Positions 36,159 to 43,810 of a stretch of DNA of 60,414 nt are shown here, in pieces. The notes beneath the pieces are model-generated. The model saw only the letters and a program-made list of their open reading frames with translations, searched no databases and was not told where the DNA came from. This stretch comes from an uncultured Dysosmobacter sp. (GTDB lineage Bacteria > Bacillota > Clostridia > Oscillospirales > Oscillospiraceae). Position numbers and translations under genes: made by a program. How positions within the stretch are numbered: the stretch's first letter is position 1; each line of letters starts with the position of its first letter. The stretch lies in contig CAKUBJ010000006.1 in assembly GCA_934636905.1 (NCBI GenBank), forward strand, positions 1 to 60,414. Reading direction: 5' to 3'.

Positions 36159-36650
36159 ATGGAACAGAAGGCAAAGCGTATCGGAAAGCTGAATATCATC
36201 GACCTGCTGGCCATTGTGCTGATTGCAGCGGTGCTGGCACTGGCGGCGTGGAAATTCATCGGGAAAAACGGCGACAGCATTGGCTATGAGCGCCCCCAGA
36301 CCAAAGTCACCTATCAGGTGAAGGTGGAGGGCGTGGCGCCGGAACTGTATGAAAACTGTCTGGCGCACCTGCCGTCTCCCCTGATGGCTTCCGGCGCGCT
36401 GGTAGGCGGCCAGATTGAAGCGGTGGAGAAGCAGGACTATCGGGTGCTGGACGCCAACGGCGACTGGGTGACGGATCCCGACCATGTGACGCTGATTTTC
36501 ACCGTCACCACCACCACCCCCACCGCCGAGGTCATGACCACCAAGGTGGGGGATCAGGAGGTGCGCATCGGTAAGACCGACTATATCCTCAAGAGCGAGT
36601 ATATCGAATTTTCCGACGGCACCATCACCAACGTCACTTGGGAAAACTGA
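36159..36650 (+). CDS. DUF4330-family membrane-anchored protein
   Basis: The 163-residue protein has one N-terminal membrane span after a basic start (MEQKAKRIGKLNIIDLLAIV, then LIAAVLALAAWKFIG). A soluble beta-rich domain follows with TYQVKVEGVAPELYENCL and VTTTTPTAEVM, the layout of DUF4330 proteins. The family is found beside polysaccharide genes in Firmicutes; function is unknown. Divergent placement with the GT4-CsaB fusion suggests a cell-wall polysaccharide connection. GGAGGAAATC before the ATG at 36159 decides the start over in-frame codons at 36144 and 36147. Confidence 0.75.
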   Translation: MEQKAKRIGKLNIIDLLAIVLIAAVLALAAWKFIGKNGDSIGYERPQTKVTYQVKVEGVAPELYENCLAHLPSPLMASGALVGGQIEAVEKQDYRVLDANGDWVTDPDHVTLIFTVTTTTPTAEVMTTKVGDQEVRIGKTDYILKSEYIEFSDGTITNVTWEN

Positions 36651-36659
36651 AAAAAGGGG

Positions 36660-36686
36660 AAAAGAGGGGCAGAATGCCCCTCTTTT
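36660..36686. terminator. Terminator of the DUF4330 gene
   Basis: AAAAGAGGGGCA (36660-36671) and TGCCCCTCTTTT (36675-36686) form a perfect 12-bp stem with loop GAA. The arms end in a T run. Confidence 0.9.
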
Positions 36687-36701
36687 CTGCATTTCGAGAA
36701 T

Positions 36702-36741
36702 CACAAAGGGACGCGCCGCAGAAGCGGTGCGTCCCTTTGTG
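36702..36741 (-). terminator. Terminator of the hydantoinase gene
   Basis: CACAAAGGGACGC (36702-36714) and GCGTCCCTTTGTG (36729-36741) pair over 13 bases. It lies 40 bases downstream of the minus-strand stop. Confidence 0.75.
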
Positions 36742-36780
36742 TATATGCATAGAATCCGACGGAAGAGGCCAATGACCTTT

Positions 36781-38157
36781 TTACAGGCTGCACTTTCCCC
36801 GGGAAAGGTACATCCCGGCGGGGGTGGTGTCCAGAACGGTTCCACCCTCCACCACCCGGCGTCCCCGGAGCCAGACCTCCCGGATGCCGCCGGCGGTGAC
36901 GAAGCCCTCATAGGGATTGTAGTCCACATTGGCGATGCAGTCCTCCGCCCGGATGACATGGCTGTCGCCGGGGTCATAGACCACGATGTCGGCGTCACTG
37001 CCGGGGGCAAGGACGCCCTTCCGGGGGTAGAGCCCGTATAGCTTAGCAGGGTTTTCACTGAGAACCCGGCACATCTGGGCAAGGGAAAGCTTTTTGGCGG
37101 CCACGCCGTAGGAATAAATCAGTTCCCCCCGGGTTTCCACACCGGGCAGGCCGCCGGGAATTTTGGTGAAATCCTCCCGTCCCGCGTCCTTCTGCGCCAG
37201 CGTAAAGGAGCAGTGGTCGGTGGAAACGGTCTGGATTTCCCCGCGGCGCAGTCCCCGCCACAGGATTTCCTGATTGGCCTTTTCCCGGATGGGCGGGGCG
37301 CAGACGTACCGGGCCGCCTGAGAATAATCGGGGTTATAGTAAACGCTTTCGTCCAGCAGCAGGTACTGGGGACAGGTTTCCGCATAGACCATCTGCCCCC
37401 GCTTCCGGGCGGCCTCAACTTCTTTGAGGGCGTCCCTGTTGGTCAGGTGGACAATTACCACCGGGCAGTCCGCCGCCTGGGCAATCCGCAGCAGCCGGCT
37501 TACGGCCTCCGCCTCCAGATAAGGCGGGCGGCTTTCCGGATGGCTGGAAGGCCCCAGCAGCCCTGCGGCCTTTTTTTCGGCAACGATGCCGTCAATCACC
37601 CCGGCATTCTCACAGTGGACGCCGCAGATACCTCCCAGATGCCGCAGTTCCTTCAGTGCCCAGTACAAATCCCGGTCACCCAGCATCATGGCGGGGTAGG
37701 TCATGTACATCTTGAAGGAGGACACCCCCTGCCGGAACATCTCCGGCAGTTCCGCCCGGATGGATTCGTTCCAGTCGTCAATGGTCATGTGGAAGCCGTA
37801 GTCGCAGAAGGTGCGGCCGTCCGCCTTTTTGTGCCAGAGATCCAGACCGTATTGCAGGCTTTCCCCCTTGTTGGGACAGGCAAAGTCGATGACGGTGGTG
37901 GTGCCGCCCTTCAGCGCCGCCCGGCTGCCGGTGGGGAAATCGTCCGCCGTGGTGGTGTTGCAGACATCCAGATCGAAATGGGTGTGGGCGTCGATGAAGC
38001 CGGGGAAGAGCAGGCAGCCTTCCACATCCACCGTCCGGTCTGCCGGGGTCAGGAGGAGGCGCCCCACCTGTTTGACCTTGCCTCCCTCAATGAGGATGTC
38101 AGCCCGTTTTGCCCCGCGGCCGGTGACCACCGTACCGCCCTTGAACAGCGTGCGCAT
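36781..38157 (-). CDS. Dihydropyrimidinase/hydantoinase-family amidohydrolase
   Basis: The 458-residue protein has the full cyclic amidohydrolase metal set: GFIDAHTHFDLD (two His), SSFKMYMTYPA (the carbamylated Lys), GVHCEN, VIVHLTN and STDHCSF (His, His, Asp). Members hydrolyse dihydropyrimidines, hydantoins or related cyclic amides in pyrimidine and purine breakdown. No other catabolic gene is near, so the substrate is open. GGAAGG precedes the ATG at 38157. The longer frame upstream lacks the family's start. Confidence 0.9.
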   Translation of the reverse strand: MRTLFKGGTVVTGRGAKRADILIEGGKVKQVGRLLLTPADRTVDVEGCLLFPGFIDAHTHFDLDVCNTTTADDFPTGSRAALKGGTTTVIDFACPNKGESLQYGLDLWHKKADGRTFCDYGFHMTIDDWNESIRAELPEMFRQGVSSFKMYMTYPAMMLGDRDLYWALKELRHLGGICGVHCENAGVIDGIVAEKKAAGLLGPSSHPESRPPYLEAEAVSRLLRIAQAADCPVVIVHLTNRDALKEVEAARKRGQMVYAETCPQYLLLDESVYYNPDYSQAARYVCAPPIREKANQEILWRGLRRGEIQTVSTDHCSFTLAQKDAGREDFTKIPGGLPGVETRGELIYSYGVAAKKLSLAQMCRVLSENPAKLYGLYPRKGVLAPGSDADIVVYDPGDSHVIRAEDCIANVDYNPYEGFVTAGGIREVWLRGRRVVEGGTVLDTTPAGMYLSRGKCSL

Positions 38158-38287
38158 AGTGACCCTTCCTTTCGGTTTCGTTTGTCCAGAGTATACCACG
38201 CTCCGGCAGAAATTACCATAGAAATCCGGGGACGATGCGTAAAAATCCGAAAGCTGCGGACACTATTGGGGAAAGGCAGGTGCGGAT

Positions 38288-38986
38288 ATGGAACGGGAAA
38301 AGGAAACAAAGCCGGCGGAAAGCGGGAAGGACGGCCGGGTGACGCAGGACGTGGTGGATTTCGGCTCCGCCATGACGAAAACCGACCACGGCACGGTGTA
38401 TACGCTGGCCATCATCGGCCAGATTGAGGGGCACACGGCGGCGCCCGGCGGCACCAAGACCACCCAATATGAGCATATGCTGCCGCTGCTTGCCAAGCTG
38501 GAGGAGAGCCGGGAGGTGGACGGCATCCTGTTCCTGCTGAACACGGTAGGCGGGGACGTGGAGGCGGGGCTGGCCATTGCGGAACTGATTGCCGGACTGA
38601 CCAAGCCCACGGCGGCCATTGTGCTGGGGGGCAGCCATTCCATTGGCGTGCCGCTGGCGGTGGCGGCGCAGCGCAGCTTCGCGGTGCCCTCCGCCGCCAT
38701 GACCGTGCATCCGGTGCGGGTAAGCGGCACCGTCATTGCCGCGCCCCAGACCTTCAGCTATTTCCGACGGCTTCAGGAACGGATTGTGGCCTTTGTGGCG
38801 GGGCACAGCCGCATCTCCGCAGAGCGGTTTCAGGAACTGATGCTGGCCCGGGACGATATGGCGGCGGACGTGGGCAGCGTGATTTACGGGGAAGAGGCGG
38901 TGGAACTGGGAATCATCGACCAGCTGGGGGGTCTGCCGGAGGGGCTGGACTGGCTCTACCGCCGCATGGACGAACGGAGGGGCTGA
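38288..38986 (+). CDS. TepA-like ClpP-family serine protease homologue
   Basis: The 232-residue protein matches the YmfB/TepA branch of the ClpP fold: LAIIGQIEGH, QYEHMLPLLAKLEE, ILFLLNTVGGDVEAGLAIAE, the Ser-region VLGGSHSIGVPLAVAA, and MTVHPVRVSGTV. In B. subtilis TepA lies near spoIIIE/ymf genes and has been linked to sporulation peptide/protein handling. Catalytic Ser and His positions are present. Here it is the first gene of a group containing spoVM and a SPOCS/LysM protein. The ATG at 38288 has a purine-rich but weak ribosome binding site. Confidence 0.85.
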   Translation: MEREKETKPAESGKDGRVTQDVVDFGSAMTKTDHGTVYTLAIIGQIEGHTAAPGGTKTTQYEHMLPLLAKLEESREVDGILFLLNTVGGDVEAGLAIAELIAGLTKPTAAIVLGGSHSIGVPLAVAAQRSFAVPSAAMTVHPVRVSGTVIAAPQTFSYFRRLQERIVAFVAGHSRISAERFQELMLARDDMAADVGSVIYGEEAVELGIIDQLGGLPEGLDWLYRRMDERRG

Positions 38987-39145
38987 CCATCCGCCCGGAA
39001 ATTCTGCTCCGGCGAAATGGAAAATTGCTGCGGAAGGGACGCGAAAGAAATCCGGGAGGGGCTGACGCCCCTCCTTTTTCCCGGAAACAGGCACCCGGGA
39101 TGCCGCCGCCCCATATACTGGCGCACAGGAAGGAGGCGGAGCCGT

Positions 39146-39298
39146 ATGTTTCGGGGAGGGCGCAACTGCGTCATCGGGATGTTTGCCATTGCCATGGGGG
39201 CGGGAATCCTCATTGCGGCCATTTTTCCCACGGGAATGCTGATGTTTCTGGTGGCCACGCTGCTGATTGCCAGCGGCTGTGCCTGCTGGAGAAGGTGA
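39146..39298 (+). CDS. 50-residue hydrophobic membrane protein upstream of spoVM
   Basis: I do not recognise this 50-residue protein. It begins MFRGGRNCVIGMFAIAMGAG, is almost entirely hydrophobic, with probably two tight spans or one long one, and ends CACWRR. AGGAGGCGGAGC in front of the ATG is an excellent ribosome binding site; longer in-frame starts have none. It is 16 bases upstream of spoVM and in the same direction, so it is probably co-expressed. A sporulation role is inference from position. Confidence 0.65.
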   Translation: MFRGGRNCVIGMFAIAMGAGILIAAIFPTGMLMFLVATLLIASGCACWRR

Positions 39299-39314
39299 GA
39301 AGGGAGGATGCAGG

Positions 39315-39389
39315 ATGAACATTGTGGTATGGAAGTCACCGAAGGCACTGAGAGGAATCCTGAGAAAACTGTTCCGGATTCACGCATAA
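39315..39389 (+). CDS. spoVM: Stage V sporulation protein SpoVM (24 residues)
   Basis: This tiny ORF encodes 24 residues, beginning MNIVVWKSPKALRGILRKLF, too short for ordinary gene finders. It lines up without gaps with B. subtilis SpoVM (26 residues, MKFYTIKLPKFLGGIVRAML...): shared residues include Met1, Lys7, Pro9, Lys10, Leu12, Gly14, Ile15 and Arg17. Pro9 is the residue needed for curvature sensing in B. subtilis. SpoVM is an amphipathic peptide that binds the positively curved forespore surface and recruits SpoIVA, whose gene is 4.4 kb downstream. GGGAGGATGCAGG precedes the ATG at 39315. Confidence 0.88.
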   Translation: MNIVVWKSPKALRGILRKLFRIHA

Positions 39390-39450
39390 CGGAAACAGGC
39401 TGTTCATAAAGTACACTGAAGTGCAGGGAACAGAAAGGAAGGGTGCCGAC

Positions 39451-40974
39451 ATGGAACTGGAACTGAAAAAGGAGTGTCTGGATACATACGAACCGGGGGA
39501 ACCCCAGACCTTCACCCAGGAGGAGACGGCGGAAACCATTGTCCCGGACTACTGTCCGGATATGGCCAGAATCATCACGGCGGAGGGCACGGTCTGCCTT
39601 CACGGCGGCGCGGAGCGGGACGGCCTCTCCGGTACGGTGCGGGTTACGGTACTGTATACGGCGGAAAACGAATCCGGCGTCCGGGCGCTGGAATTTGCCA
39701 TCCCCTTTACCGTGCAGGGGGAGGGGATGGCAGACTGCCCCCGGGTGTCGGCGGAAACGGAGATTGAACTGCTGGAAAGCCGGATGCTGAACCCCCGGAA
39801 GCTGTTTACCCGCTGCAGGCTGGTGACGCACCTGACGGGGTACCGGAAGGTGTGCCTGACCGTTGCCTCGGACGTGGAGGCGGAGCCGTCCCTGCGGGTG
39901 GAAAAGCGCTGCTGTGAGCAGAACGTCATGCTGCTGCGGCAGATTGCGGAGAAGGACTTTACGTTTTCGGAAACCGTGTCCCTGTCTCTGGGCAGGGAGG
40001 GGGCGGCGGAACTGCTGTGCTGCCGCACCGGCGGCACCGTGACGGAAACGAAGATGATTGGCAACAAGCTGCTGTTCAAGGGGGTCTTCCTGCTGACGGT
40101 GCTCTACCGCACCGCCGGCGGACAGATGGCGTCTGCATCCTCGGAACTGCCGTTTTCCCAGATTATGGAGATGGACAGCGCCGGGGAAAACGCCCAGGTG
40201 TCCGTGCGGCTCCGGATGACCGGCACGGACATCCAGATTGACGGCGCCGACGACGAGGGGCGGCAGCTGGCGGTGACGATCTACTGCCGCGCCATGGCGC
40301 TGCTGCGGGAGCCGCGGGAAATCACCCTGCTGACAGACCTCTACTCCACGGCCTATGAGCTCCGCATGGAACCGTGTCAGCTGAACCTCTGCACCATGTA
40401 CAGCACCGTGACCCGGCGGCAGACGGTGCGGGAGGTGCTGGAGATCGGGGTGGCGGCGGAATCCCTGCTGTCCCTGAGCGCCGTCTGCGGGGCGGTCACT
40501 GTCAGCCGGGAGGGGGACACCGCTCAGCTGCGGACGGCGGTGACGGTGCGGGCGCTGTATCTGGACGAGGGGGGCGCCTGCCTGTCTGCGGAGCGCTGCG
40601 TGGACGTCTCCTGTCCGGTGGAACTGCCCAGGGACGGCGCCGTGACGGCCCGGGCGGCCTGCGGGGAGGAAATTCAGGGGACACTGGGGGACCGGGGGAT
40701 TGAGGTGCGGTTCCCGGTGGACTTTCAGGCGGAGTTGTGCGTCCGCAGCCGGAAGGTCTGCGCCGCCTCTGCGGAACTGGATGAGACGCACCCGAAGGAT
40801 CTCTCCGGGACACCGTCCCTGATTCTGCGGTATCTGGGACGGCAGGAATCCGTGTGGGAGGCCGCCAAGCGGTACAACACCACCATCGGGGACATTCTGG
40901 CGGCCAACGGAATCGAAGCGGAGGCGGAAATCCCCTGCGAAAAGCTGCTGCTGATTCCCAAGAAGCGGGCATAG
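39451..40974 (+). CDS. SPOCS (DUF3794)/LysM spore-envelope protein
   Basis: The 507-residue protein holds three SPOCS-type beta domains spread over residues 1-440, each with a conserved I-V-P-D-Y-C-P-D or related segment (the first is ETIVPDYCPDMARII). A C-terminal LysM domain follows (residues about 455-505, LGRQESVWEAAKRYNTTIGDILAANG). Such proteins are found in endospore formers and are thought to reside in the spore cortex/coat layer. LysM binds peptidoglycan. It follows spoVM by about 60 bases. GAAAGGAAGG precedes the ATG at 39451. A bidirectional terminator ends the group. Confidence 0.85.
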   Translation: MELELKKECLDTYEPGEPQTFTQEETAETIVPDYCPDMARIITAEGTVCLHGGAERDGLSGTVRVTVLYTAENESGVRALEFAIPFTVQGEGMADCPRVSAETEIELLESRMLNPRKLFTRCRLVTHLTGYRKVCLTVASDVEAEPSLRVEKRCCEQNVMLLRQIAEKDFTFSETVSLSLGREGAAELLCCRTGGTVTETKMIGNKLLFKGVFLLTVLYRTAGGQMASASSELPFSQIMEMDSAGENAQVSVRLRMTGTDIQIDGADDEGRQLAVTIYCRAMALLREPREITLLTDLYSTAYELRMEPCQLNLCTMYSTVTRRQTVREVLEIGVAAESLLSLSAVCGAVTVSREGDTAQLRTAVTVRALYLDEGGACLSAERCVDVSCPVELPRDGAVTARAACGEEIQGTLGDRGIEVRFPVDFQAELCVRSRKVCAASAELDETHPKDLSGTPSLILRYLGRQESVWEAAKRYNTTIGDILAANGIEAEAEIPCEKLLLIPKKRA

Positions 40975-41042
40975 CGGCAGCACCGGCGGCGGAAAAAACT
41001 CATCCGGCGGCACCGGTGCGAAGCGGCACGGGGCTATGCGGA

Positions 41043-41076
41043 AAATCGGTCAGGCACATTCGTGCCTGACCGATTT
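41043..41076. terminator. Bidirectional terminator
   Basis: AAATCGGTCAGGCAC (41043-41057) and GTGCCTGACCGATTT (41062-41076) are perfect complements around ATTC. It separates the convergent SPOCS and ABC-transporter genes. Confidence 0.88.
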
Positions 41077-41079
41077 CTA

Positions 41080-41847
41080 TCAGCTGTTTTCCGTAAAACG
41101 GGAGAGGAACTGTTTCGTGCGCTCCTCCCGAGGGTGGTCAATCACCTGCCGGGGGTCACCCTGCTCCACAATGAAGCCGCCGTCCATAAAGATGACCTGA
41201 TCCGCCACGTCCCGGGCAAAGGCCATTTCGTGGGTGACGATAATCATGGTGGTTTTCTGTTCCGCCAGCCCGCGAATTACCTTCAGCACCTCTCCGGTGA
41301 GTTCCGGATCCAGAGCGGAGGTGGGTTCGTCAAAGCAGAGAATATCCGGATGCAGCGCCAGCGCCCGGGCAATGGCCACCCGCTGCTGCTGCCCACCGGA
41401 GAGCTGGTGGGGGTAGTGCTCCGCCCGGTCGGCAAGCCCCATCTCCGCCAGCAGTTCCATGCCGGCAGCCCGGATGGCGTCCCGGCTCTCGCCGGTGTCC
41501 TTTGCCATCAGTTCCCGTGCCAGCGTCACGTTCTGTAACGCCGTGTACTGGGGAAAGAGGTTGAAGGACTGGAACACCATGCCGAAATGGAGCCGCTTTT
41601 TCCGGATTTCCGCCTCGGACTGGGTGCCCCGGCCGGCGTCGCTGAAAAGAACCTCGTCCTGCACCGTAATGGTGCCGGTATCCGGGGTTTCCAGAAAATT
41701 CAGGCACCGCAGCAGGGTGGTTTTGCCGCTGCCGGAGGAGCCGATGATGGAAAGAGCCTGCCCCTTTTCCAGAGAGAAGCTGATGTCGTTGAGCACCTTG
41801 GTTTTTCCGAAGTGCTTTTCCAGATGCTGAACCGTCAGAATGGCCAT
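41080..41847 (-). CDS. Polar amino acid ABC transporter ATP-binding protein (GlnQ type)
   Basis: The 255-residue ATPase has Walker A GSSGSGKTT, signature LSGGQQQRVAIARAL, Walker B ILCFDEPTSALDPELTGEV and the switch His in VTHEMAFARDVAD, all typical of the GlnQ/HisP subfamily. It is the last gene of a permuted-binding-protein/permease/ATPase cluster. GGGAGGGC precedes the ATG at 41847; a GTG one codon earlier is too near. It should energise import through the permease encoded upstream. Confidence 0.93.
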   Translation of the reverse strand: MAILTVQHLEKHFGKTKVLNDISFSLEKGQALSIIGSSGSGKTTLLRCLNFLETPDTGTITVQDEVLFSDAGRGTQSEAEIRKKRLHFGMVFQSFNLFPQYTALQNVTLARELMAKDTGESRDAIRAAGMELLAEMGLADRAEHYPHQLSGGQQQRVAIARALALHPDILCFDEPTSALDPELTGEVLKVIRGLAEQKTTMIIVTHEMAFARDVADQVIFMDGGFIVEQGDPRQVIDHPREERTKQFLSRFTENS

Positions 41848-41861
41848 CACACAGCCCTCCC

Positions 41862-42587
41862 TTACTTGAAATAGCTGAGCTTACGCTCAATGAAGCTGAA
41901 CAGAACGGTCAGGATTCCCACAAATACCAGATAGAATACGGCGGTATAGAACAGGGGCCAGGTGATGCCGGCGGACTTCATGTAGGCCTCGCCGGCCTTG
42001 ATGATTTCCGTAATGGCGATAATCCGGGCCAGAGAGGTGTCCTTCACCAGGGTGATAATCTCGTTGGACATGGGGGGCACCACCCGCTTGACCATCTGCA
42101 GCAGGGTAATCCGGAAGAAAATCTGGCGCCGGGTCATGCCCAGCACCTCGCCGGCCTCCCGCTGCCCGGCGGGGACGCCCTCGATGTCGCCCCGGTAAAT
42201 CACGGAGAAATAGCAGGCGTAGTTGATGATGAAGGCAATGGCGCAGGCGGCCATCCGCCCGTCGCTGAAGGCATTCCAGGGGTTTTTGTCAAACCACATA
42301 CCGGGGCCGTAGAAAATGATAATCAGCTGGAGCATCAGCGGCGTGCCCCGGATAATCCAGACAATCACGTTGGTGACGGCGGAGATGGGGCGGAAGGCCG
42401 CAAGCCGGCGGAGAAAGCGGCTCTTTCCCGCCGGCCGGTAAGCCAGCGCCCGGAAAGGCGCCCACTTGCTCATGGAGCCGAAAGAAACCACAAGCCCCAG
42501 AGGGAGGGCAAACAGAAGCGTCAGGAAAAACAGCTTTGCCGCCTGACCGCAGCCTTGCAGAATGGAGAGGGTAACAGTCCAGAACAT
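41862..42587 (-). CDS. Polar amino acid ABC transporter permease (GlnP/HisM type)
   Basis: The 241-residue permease has about five spans and the HisM-family segments VIWIIRGTPLMLQLIIIFYG and GEVLGMTRRQIFFRI (EAA loop). The N-terminal part carries an extra basic insert of about 25 residues (SKWAPFRALAYRPAGKSRF...) between the first two spans, not seen in short GlnP proteins. GAGGAGAA precedes the ATG. It lies between the ATPase gene and the permuted binding-protein gene. Confidence 0.9.
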   Translation of the reverse strand: MFWTVTLSILQGCGQAAKLFFLTLLFALPLGLVVSFGSMSKWAPFRALAYRPAGKSRFLRRLAAFRPISAVTNVIVWIIRGTPLMLQLIIIFYGPGMWFDKNPWNAFSDGRMAACAIAFIINYACYFSVIYRGDIEGVPAGQREAGEVLGMTRRQIFFRITLLQMVKRVVPPMSNEIITLVKDTSLARIIAITEIIKAGEAYMKSAGITWPLFYTAVFYLVFVGILTVLFSFIERKLSYFK

Positions 42588-42711
42588 GAAAAAATTCTCC
42601 TCAGTACAGGATAAGCGGGGAAGGGGAATCGCGGATGCTTGCGGGGAGGGACGCGGCGAATTACCGGCAAGGCTGCCGGCAGATACGGAACTTCTTTTTC
42701 AATACACTGCG

Positions 42712-42748
42712 CCCGAAAGGCAGAGAGCACAGGCTCTCTGCCTTCGGG
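42712..42748 (-). terminator. Hairpin between the binding-protein and permease genes
   Basis: CCCGAAAGGCAGAGAGC and GCTCTCTGCCTTCGGG pair over 16 bases with one bulged A, with loop ACAG. No T run follows on the minus strand. Such hairpins often protect binding-protein mRNA or reduce readthrough to the membrane genes. Confidence 0.65.
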
Positions 42749-42762
42749 ACACCTTCAGCCGT

Positions 42763-43593
42763 TTACTTGTTGACCACTACCTGGGCGTTGTTGCAGTAGG
42801 CGTTGGTGCACTCCATGGCTTCCTGCACGGCGTCGGTGAGGGTCATGCCGTTCCACACCACGTCGATGCCTTTGCCGTCCAGTTCAAAGACCTTGTTGTC
42901 CCAGTCGATGACCACGAACTCGGGGGTCACCCCCAGCTTTTCCGCCACCAGCTTGGCCATGTCGGCGTCAAAACCGATCCATTCGCCGCTGGCATCCTGA
43001 TAGTCCATGGGTTCAAACTCGGTGATGCCGATGACCAGCGTACCCTTGTCCTTGATGTACTGCACATCGCTGTCGGTTTCGGAAGCGGTGAATTCGGACG
43101 CGGCCTGCTCTACCAGAGCAGCCTGCACGCCGTAGGTTTCGGCAGTGGCTTCCAGAGTGCCGTCGGCGTAGGCGTCCGCCAGCACGCTGTTGATGAAGGA
43201 GGCCAGATCGCTGCCCTTGCGGCAGCCGACGCCGTACAGCTCTTCAGTGAGCTGCTGGTCGGTGACGGTGAGGCCAGGATAGCTGGTGCCTTCCCCCACC
43301 ATGGCGCCGGCCATCAGGGAGTCGATGATGGCGGCGTCCGCTGTGCCGGCCTGTACTTCCATCAGCGCCTTGGCCTGAGAGTCCACGGAAACGATGTCGT
43401 ACCCGTTGGCCAGAGCCGCTTCCTCACCGGCGGAGCCGGCTTCCACCGCGTAGGTGATTTTGGTTTCCTCGGCGGGAGCGGAAGTGTCTTCCGCAGGTGC
43501 CGAAGTGTCGGCAGGGGTTTCGTTCTTGCTGCCGCAGGCAGCCAGAGACAGGATCATCATAGCAGAGAGTACAAAAGCAGTCAACTTTTTCAT
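42763..43593 (-). CDS. Circularly permuted amino-acid-type (SBP family 3) solute-binding lipoprotein
   Basis: A lipoprotein signal (MKKLTAFVLSAMMILSLAAC) and a Pro/Ala/Thr linker (about 20-44) lead into sequence that normally forms the second half of a family-3 receptor: ITYAVEAGSAGEEAALANG, DSQAKALMEVQAGTADAAII and LYGVGCRKGSDLASFIN, ending near residue 155. Only then comes the normal N-terminal half: KGTLVIGITEFEPMDYQD, WIGFDADMAKLVAEKLGV and VVWNGMTLTDAVQEAM, to NNAQVVVNK. The two halves are complete but swapped. The Arg that usually holds the ligand carboxylate (T-P-E-R) reads T-D-A-V. The ATG at 43593 follows CGGAGGAATTG. Permease and ATPase genes follow. Confidence 0.88.
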   Translation of the reverse strand: MKKLTAFVLSAMMILSLAACGSKNETPADTSAPAEDTSAPAEETKITYAVEAGSAGEEAALANGYDIVSVDSQAKALMEVQAGTADAAIIDSLMAGAMVGEGTSYPGLTVTDQQLTEELYGVGCRKGSDLASFINSVLADAYADGTLEATAETYGVQAALVEQAASEFTASETDSDVQYIKDKGTLVIGITEFEPMDYQDASGEWIGFDADMAKLVAEKLGVTPEFVVIDWDNKVFELDGKGIDVVWNGMTLTDAVQEAMECTNAYCNNAQVVVNK

Positions 43594-43635
43594 GTTCAAT
43601 TCCTCCGTGTGAGTTGTGGTTGTTTACTGTTTACT

Positions 43636-43672
43636 ATGGTAGTAGTTTACCATGATAAATTGGTAATGTAAA
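43636..43672 (-). promoter_or_regulatory. Promoter and palindrome before the permuted binding-protein operon
   Basis: On the minus strand TTTACA (43672-43667) and TAAACT (43649-43644) are 17 bases apart. ATGGTA-N6-TACCAT (43636-43653) covers the -10 box and is a likely operator. The region is A/T-rich compared with its surroundings. Confidence 0.6.
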
Positions 43673-43810
43673 GAAGTAGAAATGACAAATCTCACGCCCT
43701 CCGGCGGCGGGGATTTGTCCGGAATCCACAAAGGCAGACGGGCCGTCATACTTTTCCGGCCTGTCACATAGAAATGAATTATAAAATGGAGGAAAAAAGG
43801 ACGGGATGCT

